The notes below the pieces were generated by a model. That model was not told the DNA's origin. It was given only the letters and a program-made list of their open reading frames with translations, and ran no database searches. Source: Carposina sasakii (taxonomy: Eukaryota; Arthropoda; Insecta; Lepidoptera; Carposinidae). Taken from it: DNA of 64,000 nt. The stretch covers positions 2,852,001 to 2,916,000 of the forward strand of contig CP053154.1 in the NCBI GenBank assembly GCA_014607495.2. Reading direction: 5' to 3'. A program made the position numbers and the translations under genes. Below are positions 34,650-46,384 of this stretch, in pieces. Numbering within the stretch: the first letter of the stretch is position 1; each line of letters starts with the position of its first letter.

Positions 34650-35670
34650 CGCCCTACCTGTTCTATTTGCTGATGATATTTCTATATTAGTTCAATGTAA
34701 CAAAAACTCTAACCCTAATAATCTAATTCATAATATATTAAAATCCGTAACAAACTGGCTCAATGACCATAATCTGGAAATTAACTTCAAAAAAACTAAA
34801 ATAATACAATTTCGTCCTTAGATCACCATTAGACATTAATATACAATTCGATAACATAAATATAGAACATGTAGATACATTTAACTTACTTGGTATAAAT
34901 ATTGATACAAACCTAAATTGGAAAAATCATATTATAATTACAAAAGCTAAGTTATATAAATTCACCTATGCCTAATATGAATTAAATAACAGTACTAACA
35001 CGGAAACTGCACTATCGACCTACTACGCATACGCCTACTCGTGGCTTCGCTACGGGGTAATGCTATGGGACCACAGTGTAGATGCACATGACCTGTTCAT
35101 CATGCAGAAAAAATGTATTAGAATAATTGCCCGCATTGATAATACACAAAGCTATAGACCGTATTTTCTAAAATTTAATTTACTGACATTGCCTGCAATA
35201 TATATACACGACATATGTTTATTTACATTTAAAAATCGAAATATATTTCTCCAAATAAAAAATACCCATAATATCAACACACGTAATAAAGAAAATCTAT
35301 ACCAACCTCCATCTAAACTGAAAATGCTAAACGAAAGTCCATATTTTATGGCAATCAAAATATTTAATAAATTACCGAAAAAAATAAAAAATGAGAGTAA
35401 ATTAACCACATTTAACCATACATTGAAAAAATACCTGATTGAAATATGTCCCTATGTCTTAAATGAATATTTAACTGGACAATAGTTATTGCACATGCAC
35501 CTATATAATAATAATAAGTAGATTTAAAAAAACATAATTATAGTTTAGTTTACTTTAGTTTTAAGAGTGTTGCGGTGCCTCATAAGGGCTACTAAGTTAT
35601 AAGTGCTTTGATACTCAATTAAAACTGTTATGTACACTTAGTATGCAATAAAATGATTTGATTTGATCTT
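34650..35670 (+). pseudogene. Element A, part 3: RT motif C to the 3' end
   Basis: The plus strand resumes element A with VLFADDISILVQCNKNS (motif C, FADD), WLNDHNLEINFKKTKIIQF, then in a new frame VDTFNLLGINIDTNLNWKNH, a TAA in place of a codon near 34974, and the C-terminal thumb/connection region RYGVMLWDHSVDAHDLFIMQ, RIIARIDNTQSYRPYF, NTRNKENLYQPPS and FNKLPKKIKNES, ending at TAG near 35485. The 3' end is AATAAAATGATTTGATTTGA at about 35648-35668. Roughly 30-40 codons spanning motif B were lost between 31766 and 34650, so the insertion of element B was accompanied by, or followed by, a deletion. Confidence 0.8.
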
Positions 35671-35959
35671 CATTTTTAGACTGATGAACCTCGCGATCTT
35701 TCGCTTATCTTGCCATTCCGAAAGTTATCTCTCCAGATCCTCGTGACATCCTTTGGTTTTCCTCAGCTGGATTGTCCGTCTTTTAGAAATACTTTATTTC
35801 CTGTAATTATAATAATGCATTTCATAGATGATTTTTGAAACATTGACTACTTTTTTAGCGTAAACTACAAATTTCTAGTATGAAATCAAAAAAAATCATG
35901 ACGACCAGCCCAGTTGGTAGCCTTGGTAGTACGACTACTGCGTGTACTACGTGTTTCGC

Positions 35960-36062
35960 TGTAATCTTCTTCTTCGTCTTCGTTAGCCTATTGCAGTCCA
36001 CTGTTGGACGTAGGCCTCCAGAGCACGCCACAAGGCTCGATCTTTCGCTTTTGCCCTCCAGT
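35960..36062 (-). repeat. RTE-type 3' end, short copy
   Basis: Minus-strand fragment: GCCTATTGCAGTCCACTGTT and GGACGTAGGCCTCCAGAGCA on the plus strand. Confidence 0.6.
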
Positions 36063-36469
36063 CACTACCAGGTACCGGTGTATAAATATCTACGGGTAAT
36101 GAACATTGCCATAATCAATATTTAATGCTTGTTTTCAATGCATAGATATTTTCATTAATTGTAGTATGTGATCAGGTTAACCTTATTGTGATGAAGTATA
36201 TAAAGAACTTATCTTCATATTTCATTTCCAGTAATACCTTAGGTCTGGGTTAACAGGTGAGTGCGTAAGCTTCCCTCACGTAAGGCCGGTCTGCTCGGAA
36301 TTCTAAGTGACTGCCATAGTACTCGGAGATGAAATATATTCATTCATAAACTATAGTCTCACTTCTCCCCGAAATAAAGATCAGATGATATTCGAATTCT
36401 TAAGATTTTATAGTGACGTGACCATTACTTTTAGTTGTATCTTCTGTCTCTCTAGATACCTAGTCGTGA

Positions 36470-36578
36470 GCATTGGCTGGATGCAGGCTACGCCCGACCG
36501 GTCGGAATGAAGGTTGTTAGGAGGAGGAGCTATGTTCAGCAGTGGACTTCTCAGCTGAGAATGATGATGATGAGGTAC
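36470..36578 (+). repeat. RTE-type 3' end, subfamily 2
   Basis: Plus-strand fragment with GGCTGGATGCAGGCTACGCC, GACCGGTCGGAATG, GTTCAGCAGTGGACTTCTCA and a (GAT)n tail. It matches the end of the insert at 30466-30886. Confidence 0.7.
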
Positions 36579-36924
36579 ATGGTATTCATTGTAAGTATAA
36601 AATGTAAAATTAACTCATGATATTTCGTTGTGGTATTTGAAATTGACACAATGTCATGGTGGTATACTCGTATTGTATGAAGTTATATCAAACCGATGCA
36701 TTGATCTTTCTATATCTTACTACAGCTTTTCTAGGGCGAATGTTATACCTATGGCCTACTCATACATGCCACGCAGGTAATTTTACTAGTAAACATACCT
36801 TATCTACGAAAAATAACACTATTTTTATACGAAATATAAATTAAGTGCAAACAGCATCGAGTGGTAGCTAAAAACAACATAATAAAATAATCTGTAAGCC
36901 GTTTGTTTTTATTATACATGTACT

Positions 36925-37135
36925 CTTATAATCACGCCTTTATCCCTTACGGGGTAGGCAGAGCACCAAGGGCAGATAGAACCACAATGGTGCCACTTCT
37001 GACCAATTATGAGGGTATAGTTGAGATGTACAAGTTCGATTAGTAGTGACAGTTGGTCAGCGCATCGCCTACAAAACAACAAGACCCTTTTGTCCCTCTA
37101 CTGACTTGCACAGTATGCCCGGGATGAGAAGCAGC
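36925..37135 (-). repeat. Repeat with CCCTTACGGGGTAGGCAGAG end, copy 1
   Basis: Plus strand reads AATCACGCCTTTATCCCTTA, CGGGGTAGGCAGAGCACCAA, GATAGAACCACA, TGCCACTTCTGACCAATT, then a block ending at GCCCGGGATGAGAAGCAGCT. It is the complement of the copies at 60298-60392 and 63672-63900. Probably the 3' part of a lepidopteran LINE or SINE. Confidence 0.65.
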
Positions 37136-39920
37136 TGTTTTTATTCGTTAATTAACAATTATTTTTTATCTTGAAATGAGACCTCATAACTGTAAGTACG
37201 TTCTACAGTTTTGTCACTTAGTTATTATATTGTATTATTCTAAAGTCTATTATGTTAATATTCAAGGCCTACTTATAAAATAAACTTAAGCGTCGCTTAA
37301 CCTAATCAAAGCTTAATTTGACATAATACATTTTCCATATATTTTCCTCTCAAATGTTACGCTTAACGGGCGCTGAACTTTGTAAACGGTTTATAAATAC
37401 GGCTTATAGTTTGTTAAAGTGTAATTTAAGTACCGTACACAGATAAGTTAAGTTTTATTGTTTTGTCCCAAGGTGGGCAGCATTTTGCAGGTGGGTCAAA
37501 CAAAGTGTATTCAAAGTTCTGTGATATGACTTCTAAATTCGGAATAAATTACCAAGTTTGAGTTCGGTAGCTCCGGGGGATTTCTGAACAACTTTCGAAT
37601 TTTATTGAGTTTTATGAGAATAACAAGCCGGAGGGCGACTTTTGCAAAATTATCTAGTGAATATAAGGCTATGGTTCCCGTGCTTTGTAATTTAATTGCT
37701 AGGTATTTATTAACGTACAAGGACCCGGCGGCGTAGTGACCAAAATTCATATGGCTCAAATTCGTATTCCAAGTTCGAAAATAAATCGATATGTAGAAAT
37801 TTTACTTACGTTTGCTGGCATTTATAAAATAATCGATTAAACAACTTTTGTCTAAGGTATATAATGGTTTGTAACATACTTACCTACTTTAGGGAGGCGC
37901 TGTACGATTCTATTTCCCACGCGTCGATCAATCATTGACGTAACTGCTTATTCGGACGATCGTAGAAAAACCTAAATTCTCGAACCATTGGAATAGGTAA
38001 AGGAGGTAAAGAACAACCGAGAACTGTTGAAAATAAAACTAAGCGTATGTACTTTATACCTATATAATAATATATTCCTATATATTTTATCGAATGCTGT
38101 ATTCTCTTTCAGATTTCTAAAATACCTTACGACCAAATTTTATCTAGTTCATTCAGCTGTTTTGTTCGGGTAATATTTTACTCTATGTTGCTGGAATTCA
38201 TAAGTTCAAGTACTTACTTATATTCGAACTCATTCTTGAAACTATCATATTTTTTCCTATCTTCCACGTGGATGAAATCTTGAACAGCAAGTATACCTAT
38301 TTTCTTTTTCTTTCAGAGTCGTTCCACACTATTCCCGATACTTTCATACGGAAGTGGTGACAATTCGAGCTTGTATTTGAGAAGAGATAAGTTATAATCT
38401 GGTCTTTTTCACAAATAGATCTCATTGCTAGATAATTCATGCCGTAAATGATCTTATTCTTATAAAGTTATCTAGTTAAATTCCGCACAGAATGAATCCT
38501 GACCAACAGCCAGTTTAACTTAATTATTTCACGAGTTATCGTCCACACTACGGCCGATACATTCGGCCAGAGGTGGCGTGTTCAATAATTTAGGCGGGTA
38601 ATTCGTCCGGGAGCGAAGCTAGAGCATCTATTATTCAATGCTATGTCTGAAACAGGCGCACACTAATACACCGAAATGTTTCTAATGCCAGCGGAGCACG
38701 ATTGCATCTCGATTGATGACTGTATTCTAATTCTGCGTGGGCGAGGTTTTTATTGAGTATTAGGCATTTATCGTCATAAAATGCTATTTTTACTGTCCAG
38801 CTTTTTTTTTTCAATCACCTTTTAGAGTGGGATGAATATTTTATTTTTGTACCTAGTAGGTACTACGTACTAATTTAGCAGGTGATGGAGTGATTCAATT
38901 AGCAGTTTTATATTTGTTATTTTCCATAAAAATATACTTACATACCTATGAGAAAATTGTGAAGATAAAATCTGATAATGAAAAAATAATTATATCCCTG
39001 CTATGTTCATAGTTCACATGATAATAAGACGTTATTTATTTCACAGTATAAATTGTGATGTTATTCAATATTATTTCACCTAGGACCGAATTTTCTGATG
39101 GCCAGATAGCCCGTCTGTCTTGATGCTCTGTCTTTCTTTAAAACTTGATCAAGATAAAGACAGCATTCATGCAATAACTTTTATCCTTTAGATAGACTAT
39201 CAGACCGTTGGCAAAATCGGCTGAAGAACATTATCGCAAGGAGGCGAAGTATGTCTTACTTGATAATAATAGCTTCTTTTCCCTCAGTAGCGTAGACAAG
39301 CCAACGTCACGCCTTTTTCCGTTTACATTTTTAGATCATAATGACAGCTAGATATAGAAAGTTTGACAACTTAGAATATCGGACTTTGTTTTGGTGAATC
39401 CTCAAAGACTTGAGTTGGAACGAAGCTGTAACGGAACCGGTGGTATTAGACACATTTCAGTACGAGACAAATACTCATTTGTTTTTATTCTGTCATACTG
39501 GCGACCGTGCTTATTACCCAAGCAGTAATTAAATATTGCTTCGCACCGCGCTTCGTTACGGTTCATTAGCGGTTGCATTTCGGCTTAAAACTTTTGCGGA
39601 ATCGCCCCCTGGTATGTGATTCACAGACGACCATCACGTACATAATATGTTTAACACCAGTATTCTCAATCATTTCTATCATTGCTACTCTTACTCGATT
39701 CTACTCCATATCATTAATCTTCAAACTTCAATCATACTCAATCATTCGAAATCACTTTGCCAAGAATACAATGTACCCGAGTACCTCAAAGTAAAAAAAC
39801 ACACTCGTGTCCTTGCCATCTGTATGCCTTTCTCAATGATTGATAGATTGGAGTGTGAGTTACAACTAATGATACCGATATAACACCATCAAAGTTATGA
39901 ATATACTTATACTCCAAATA
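37136..39920. other. No gene; one weak foldback remnant
   Basis: Non-coding. At about 39085-39232 the edges GACCGAATTTTCTGATGGCC and TTGGCAAAATCGGCTG are weakly inverted and resemble the family at 41066-41153. No exon supported. Confidence 0.35.
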
Positions 39921-39926
39921 ATACCG

Positions 39927-40144
39927 CCCCCTGATTACATAAAAGCAATAGCAAAGCCGATGTCGTTCGATCGCGATAATTGAGAGTGTGTGCGTGCGCG
40001 CAATGAGCGCTCGATGTCCTCCCGCGCCCTGCACCTCGCCCCGTACACACACCAGGGTTTAGGTATCTCATGGCACACACCCATTCTCAATTTATCGCGA
40101 TCGCGCGGCTTCGGCTTTGCTATTGCTTTTACGTAATCAGGGGG
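39927..40144. mobile_element. Foldback MITE with CCCCCTGATTAC ends
   Basis: Arms of about 60 bp: CCCCCTGATTACATAAAAGC, AATAGCAAAGCCGATGTCG, ATCGCGATAATTGAGA against CTCAATTTATCGCGATCGCG, CGGCTTCGGCTTTGCTATTG, TTTTACGTAATCAGGGGG. The spacer is GC-rich. Related ends (TGCTATTGCAAGTTAC) occur near 20645 and 43735. Confidence 0.75.
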
Positions 40145-41065
40145 CTGGTTCATTTTCGTAATAGGGACGGGTTTAGCTGAATAAAATAATGAAATACACA
40201 ACGATTGTTTTATTTTAAGAAATTTCACAATAAAAGTCTTGATTGGATCTTATCCATAAACGGCTTATACACAGCAAATTTATTTATTTATATCCAGTTA
40301 CAAAGTAACAATTTTTTTACTTATAAGTTAGTTCATTACAAATTTCGTACAAATATTTACAATGCCCTTATTCATACCTAATATTATTTAAGTTTATTAA
40401 AAAAAAGTGTTTTAGATATCAAGAAATCAAGAATCGTCTTGTAAGAACTACATCTCAGATTTTTATATAGGTGTATCTATTTTAGTGTCGATTTGATATT
40501 TTCCGGGTTAAGCCTAACACACGTCATGTTTCACACACATGGTGAATGATCGGTTTAATGAATAATCCCTAATAATATATATTAAATCATTATTTGCGTG
40601 AGCTTGATGAAAAAAAACCAATGGATTTTATAAAACACTCCAAAAAATTTCTGACCTTATCGTGAATAGGTACACCACACGTAATCGGCATAAAGCGATC
40701 TACTTATTTTACGAATAAGGGCTAAACATATACAATACTTCCAATAATATAATATTGTCCAAAATTCATTAGAACCGTAAGTGAAAATGAAACAAACGAA
40801 ATTCGATACCCTGTTTGTGAAGGAGGATCCTTCGAATCCGAAACGACTAAGGGCATATTCACACAACGCTTTCAACGCCAGCGATTAATAATTAAATATT
40901 AAAATTATAAATCTATATTTAATAAATAATTACGAAGACACACATTTTATCAAGCTCGTTAATTATTTTAAAAATTATAAAATTATCAAAATCGTCATTG
41001 GTAGTAGCGTATTAAATATTTTGAAACTAAAAAAAATAATCTTTCCACAAACTAAGTAAGTAAGG
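40145..41065. other. No gene recognised
   Basis: AT-rich and non-coding. Confidence 0.35.
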
Positions 41066-41153
41066 GCTGATTTTTACAAAGTTGATGCTATCTTTTTTAA
41101 AACTAAATAATGATAGAGACAGTATCAAAAGTATTTGGAAAAATCGGCCCTAA
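41066..41153. mobile_element. Short foldback element with GGGCTGATTTTT ends
   Basis: GGGCTGATTTTTACAAA, GATGCTATC and their inverses GATAG...GTATC and AAAAATCGGCCCT mark an 88-bp inverted-repeat element. A similar edge (GGGCCGATTTTTCCAA) occurs at 56411-56430. Confidence 0.5.
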
Positions 41154-42102
41154 GATAAATAAATAAATAGTCTACATAGTCCACGTAGAGTATTTTACAA
41201 ACAATCGCGCGTTTTTTATCGCTTGTGTTTTATTCGCCTAAACACTCAGACACTCAAATAACATCTAAAATGAATTTAAGAACCTCTTGTCTTTTCGATC
41301 AATTTCAAGTTAAGAAATACGAACGAACCTTCTCTCGATATTTCTTTAAGTGTCTGAGAATATTGCTTAAATTACACCAATAATAATACAATAGGGAAAA
41401 TAACGTTTCTAGAGTCTTAAAAACATAATAATGACAAGAAATAAAAAAACTTAATGTATTGAGAGAGTACCATAATGAAAATGTAATAAATATAAACAAA
41501 TGCTACATTAAATAAATTGTCTAATTTATTTAAATAAAAACACCGACTGCGTAAAAATTTTGACCCAGTGTCACTCACGACTTTTTTATGATACCTCTTA
41601 AGATCAAATGCGACATCTCGTTTAGGCTGTACGTACAGCGTGCCAAAGTAATACATACATACGCATTTACACATACAAAAACATAACCCTCCATCTAGTG
41701 CAGTCGGGTAAAAACAAAAGCACTTAGTAAAGATTTATTTTTTTCCTATCGTATAGATGTGATTCTGCCCTAAATTAAATATTTCAAAGATAGGTACTTA
41801 TACCTATGTGAATTGTGAATGACTTACTAGTACATGTTATAATATCAACGAAATATTGGTATGACTTTTATATAATGAAAAAGGTTTTCTTTCATCAGTA
41901 TGATATTGAATACATATTTGTTTTAATTTTGTACAATTTTTATACGTATATCGTGAACAACTTATTTTGAAGCAGTGCTTATCAAATAGATTATTTGACT
42001 TTTTTAATGGTGTTTCTAGAGAAAACATTATAAAACAACATAACGTAGATATACCTATATATAAACAAATACAATAATGCCATAGAGGAATTAGATGTAG
42101 AC

Positions 42103-42333
42103 ATAGAGTGCTAATGTCATACTATCAGTTTCGATGCACCATTAGACTTTTCGGTGTCTCACAATTTCAGTCCTTGACACTTAGATTGCATTACTACATG
42201 TTACAATAGATTAGCAATGTAGTACATTACTATACATTACACTAATAGAATCTAAGTGTCTAGGACTGGAATTTTGAGGCACCGAAAAGTCTAATGGTGC
42301 ATCGAAACAGTTAGTATGACATTAGCACTCTAT
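42103..42333. mobile_element. Foldback MITE with about 80-bp arms
   Basis: ATAGAGTGCTAATGTCATAC, CGATGCACCATTAGACTTTT, CGGTGTCTC and GACACTTAGA are mirrored by TCTAAGTGTC, GAGGCACCGAAAAGTCTAAT, GGTGCATCGAAACAG and AGTATGACATTAGCACTCTA. The arms differ at several positions. The centre is AT-rich and itself partly palindromic (GTAGTACATTACTATACATT). Confidence 0.8.
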
Positions 42334-42344
42334 GACATCTTATT

Positions 42345-42485
42345 CGTCTATGATAATGCGGACGACCTGGCCAAGGTCGCGGGCGTCGATTGGATGCAGG
42401 CGGCTTCCGACCGGTCGGAGTGGAGGTTGTTGGGGGAGGCCTATGTCCAACAGTGGACTTCTCAGGGCTGTAAACGATGATATAA
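42345..42485 (+). repeat. RTE-type 3' end, subfamily 2
   Basis: Plus strand: GACGACCTGGCCAAGGTCGC, GATTGGATGCAGGCGGCTTC, GACCGGTCGGAGTGGAGG, CAACAGTGGACTTCTCAGGG and a short GATGAT tail. In translation it encodes the ending DLAKV...WRLLGEAYVQQWTSQGCK seen at 30478. Confidence 0.75.
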
Positions 42486-43199
42486 ACAAATAGATTGTAC
42501 AAGCACTCATTTCCGTCAATTCATAATTTTACCAGTGATTTATGCAAAATTGTTATTATTTTGAAACTTCATAATTAAACAAGCGAAGTACTTAAAGCCA
42601 CATGAAGGCATCTAAAACTCTTAGGTAAGTAAAGTTTTATAGCAAAATGTACTATGCCAGAATCTAGAATTAAATAATTTGCCTTTTACTTACGAACTAT
42701 TTTGTCAAGAATTCCATGATCGGCAACGTAAATTTATTTATTTTATGAGTTAAGAATAATTTACCCTTTGCGGCTTTTTTTGGGAATTTCATAGATTTAT
42801 TTACTTTATTCTATAAGAGTGTATGGCAGTATGATCAAAATTAAAATCATATACGTACCACATTAGCAATACGCCTGACGGAGAAGCGTGTTTGTTTATC
42901 TTTTATTTAGTAAGAAATTATCAATTCTATTTTAGAGGTATTTAAGCTAGAAACACAATAATGTGTACATCACTAAGCTATGCGCACATCTCGTTCATAC
43001 AATTTTCAAACACAGTAAAACAATTTTTGCTTTGATCCAAAATTAACTTACACTAATATACACCGACTATATACAGATTCTCATTATTTTTACAATTTAA
43101 AACTATTTATTTCATATTATGAAAAATATTTTGAATTACGAAAATTCATAATCTGTACAATTGTTATTATAAACTAATTCATTATATTATTCGGCTTTT
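42486..43199. other. No gene recognised
   Basis: AT-rich, non-coding sequence between repeats and the 3' end of the minus-strand gene. Confidence 0.35.
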
Positions 43200-43352
43200 T
43201 AACACGCATTTTAATACAATTACACATCGAAGCTATTTTCTCCTGCGACAATACAAAATTAATGGATTTCTTTTGGTAAAGTTGAAGCTTTGGGTTTTTA
43301 TTGACTAGTCACTTTCTATTCCAAGCTTTTCCACCGTCATTAAGTTCTCGAC
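43200..43352 (-). other. Probable 3' UTR exon of the Ig-domain gene
   Basis: A good acceptor (TTTTTTTTTTCAG, complement of 43353-43365) precedes GTCGAGAACTTAATGACGGT, and an AATAAA (complement of 43297-43302) follows 50 bp later. The stop codon of the gene is in the previous exon, and a donor-like AAG|GTAATT sits 22 bp after that stop, so a spliced UTR is plausible. The true 3' end is not known. Confidence 0.35.
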
Positions 43353-43672
43353 CTGAAAAAAAAAACATAATTAGTTTCCGTAGACTTTCACCATAGTATC
43401 ATAGACTTTAGAAACACCTAACAGTTGCTTCTGAATAGTGAAACAGAAGGCTTGTTTACTTTTTGGGAAGTGCTGGTGTAAAGTCCAAATGCGAAGTGCG
43501 CAGTTGAGTTGAATGATATTATTATAATAGATGTAAATAAATGAATAACTATGTAATATTCACACACTTCACAACTTATACGTTGATTTTAATTCACATT
43601 TCGCACCAGCAGTTAACACCTTCGCAATGTGTAAATAAGGCTTAAAATATTTTTTTAATGTAGTATGCCCGT

Positions 43673-43765
43673 AGGCTCATTACATAACATGCATAAGCAA
43701 AGCACGGCTAGTACTCGCCCGTAATTTTTGCAGTCGCATTGCTATTGCAAGTTACATAATCAGCA
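43673..43765. repeat. Degenerate copy of the TGCTATTGCAAGTTAC inverted-repeat family
   Basis: CATTACATAACATGCATAAGC at one side and GCTATTGCAAGTTACATAAT at the other resemble the ends of the element at 39927-40144, with a shorter centre. Confidence 0.4.
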
Positions 43766-44045
43766 TTCTGATTTAAGATGTTTCATCCGATATTAGTTTC
43801 ATAGAAAGTTATCACGATAATTACACTTTTCCTACATCGAATAAGTTTCGGAAACTTGCGCTGAAAAGCAAGAATCGAGCAAATGTCATGACAGTGAAAG
43901 AAGCATTACATTATTGACAATCTCAACTGAATTTATTTTGAAATTGCTTAGTTTTTAGTTCAACATAGACAAATATAAACAAAGATAGAACATTAAATTA
44001 GCTAGTAGCCGCCTATCGTCTACTATTTTATCTTCTATCTATCTA

Positions 44046-44366
44046 TACATATAATAAAAATGTAACGAATCGCTGTCTGTGCATGGAATATATATGAGAA
44101 AAAATATTATAGAAGACCTTTATCAACGCAATAGTACCCAAAAGAATGATTTTTGTCTGTTTGTTGGTTTGTCTGTGCGTTTGTGCACGCTAATCTCAGA
44201 AACGGCAGAACCAATTTCGATGCAGTTTTCAGGAATATAATGTGACAGGTCCCAATTAACATATAGACTACCCTTTTTATCCCGGGAAAATGTTTTTAGC
44301 CCGGATAGTTTGGACATTTTGTTTTTTCTGTAGTCCACGCGGACGGAGTCACGGGCGTCCACTAGT
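44046..44366 (-). repeat. Interspersed repeat of the GTGGACGCCCG family, copy 3
   Basis: Minus-strand copy ending in ACTAGTGGACGCCCGTGACT on its own 5' side, with TTATCCCGGGAAAATG, AATCTCAGAAACGGCAGAAC and CAATAGTACCCAAAAGAATG visible on the plus strand. It lies just outside the last coding exon of the Ig-domain gene, in its last intron. Confidence 0.75.
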
Positions 44367-44743
44367 TTTATAATAAAATGGATTGCATGATGCATGCTGG
44401 TACTGAGTCACGCAACATAAATTGTTTACTCCCGTATAAAACTCGATTAAACACATTTTCTGTAAATGCATGATACAACTTGTTTCATGTATTTTTAGTT
44501 TTTAGATTAAAGAAGTAACTGTTAAAGGTCCACTAAATCTTTGTTCACGTGTATTATACACATAATTTTATTACATTTATATAGTATATTACCTGTTCAG
44601 GTAGATAATATTTGTGAATAGTTTTTTCAAAGCTTGATATTCTACAAATATTTTATCTAGAATCATAAATAAACAAACAAATTATTTTGTATTATATTAT
44701 AACTTACTTCTAAATAATTACCTTTTTGGCAGTTCTGTAGGTT

Positions 44744-44808
44744 TTACCGTTGTAATTGAGCTAAAGCTGTTAAAACTACCATAATAGCTGTTACGTAGAG
44801 ATTAACAC
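44744..44808 (-). CDS. Ig-domain surface protein gene, last coding exon (C-terminal hydrophobic tail)
   Basis: The acceptor TTTTTATTTTCAG precedes 44808. The exon joins in phase 1 (G|GT makes Gly) and encodes VNLYVTAIMVVLTALAQLQR before TAA at 44744-44746. The 14-residue hydrophobic run at the very C-terminus, preceded by small residues from the previous exon (AAAVGSKG), fits a GPI-anchor signal; a very short transmembrane anchor is the alternative. A donor-like GTAATT follows the stop at 44721. The intron to the next exon upstream is 1.5 kb. Confidence 0.75.
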
Positions 44809-46099
44809 CTGAAAATAAAAATGTTACTTGAATACGTATGTATTTATCTTTAGTGCTCGAAAAGTGGCGGTAGGCTCACCCCTTACCACGTGGTATTTAA
44901 TAGTTAACTCTTTGGGCGATAATGGGCGTGAATATATGACATTGTATAAGTATCTTTAATATTTGAAGAGTGTCAAAATATTTTTTAAAGTAAATATTTA
45001 CAGGCATTTGCTGGTCCTAATATAATATAACCTACGGGAGAGAGCAATCGTCAACAAAAAAATAATACAAAAAATCATCTATCCTCGTAAACTTCAAAGT
45101 ATGTTTTGTTATTAAATTACAGATATTGATATAGTACATTAACTTTTATTCTAACAATAAAATCTTTAAAATATTTTCTTCGATGCATTACTTATCTTTT
45201 CTCTTAAGTTTACGTCTAAAATCTTCAGAATCGTTATGCGAAATTTAATCGGCTTTCATTGTTAAGGCTTTTAATTAAACACCAAACTAATTGGAATGGT
45301 GAAATTGAGATCGACTTCAAGTATAATGGACAGTAATACAGCCGAAATTAATTTTATTTATACAGTCTATAGGTACAATAACAATAATCCATCTTTTCAT
45401 TGAATATCTGGGTAAGTCTTGATGCAATTTGGTAAATAGGGTATGGTTACATAACAAATTTTATGAGAAAAAATATTACGTTGATCTATGCGAATGGATT
45501 TGGATGTATATAAAGCTCTATGATATAATATTCGCGTTTATACGTCAGAGCTGTGTGTTTCCTATTCTTTTGCCTACAATATTTATAAAGCTCATGTAAC
45601 CCACTGTGAAATCAACTTTAGTTCACCTAGACATAATTAATTATTATTTCACGTATGTGCCTATATGCTATTGTGTAAATTTTATAAATGTCTGATACAC
45701 AGAACTGTTAAAAAAACATTTTCCGAGCCGCAGGCTTAGGGTGTGCCAGTAATAGCACAGCTTTATGATTTCTGATTAACATTTTAATAGCAAATTTATT
45801 CGTTGACTTCTTCGGTAATAACCTTTTTTTGTTCGTTGAGGAATATAAATACCGTTTTGTGTTTTGTTTACATAACGTACCACTTACTAATACTATATTA
45901 TTTTTCGTCTCCGTGTACATTGTATTATAATAACTCTAAAATTGGTATAATAAGATTGCTCCGTTAGGTCAAGTTATAGACAAGATGTATGAACTATGTA
46001 ATTATGTATGAGATGGTTTTTTACAACAGTATATTTAGTTACACAATGAAAATTGGAGATTACTAATAATAGGTAGGTATTTAAACCACCCGTAAGATA

Positions 46100-46210
46100 A
46101 ACGGACGACCTTGTCAGGACGGCGGGTATCTGGTGGATGCAGGCCGCTTTCAACAGGTCATAGTGGAGGCCTATGTTTAGCAGTGGCCGTAATGTTTGAA
46201 ATGATGGTTT
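46100..46210 (+). repeat. RTE-type 3' end, subfamily 2, decayed
   Basis: Plus-strand fragment ACGGACGACCTTGTCAGGAC, GGTGGATGCAGGCCGCTTTC, GTGGAGGCCTATGTTTAGCA, GTGGCC and a GAAATGATGG tail. It sits in the intron between the last two coding exons. Confidence 0.6.
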
Positions 46211-46312
46211 AAAAAACAATTGCACAAGAAAAACTATGGATCTTGATAAAATTCAGCGTGACATAAAAAACGTTTTGTTTACATAATTTAGATTTTTAAT
46301 TAATTTGTTTAC

Positions 46313-46384
46313 CTTTCGAACCAACGGCAGCAGCAAGCTGCATGTCGGCCGCAGTCGGCATTTCTGGGGTAGTGCTTATTGGGC
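46313..46384 (-). CDS. Ig-domain surface protein gene, linker exon
   Basis: Acceptor TTTTTATTTGCAG and donor AAAG|GTAAAC bound a 72-bp exon that keeps the frame on both sides (GC CCA ... AAA G). It encodes PISTTPEMPTAADMQLAAAV and GSK, a Pro/Thr/Ala-rich spacer between the Ig domain and the C-terminal tail, as is typical of stalks before a membrane anchor. Confidence 0.75.

Noticed and set aside
34621..34821. Short separate gene with FADD
   Set aside because: It is the continuation of element A after the insertion; the apparent start is GTG in junction sequence.
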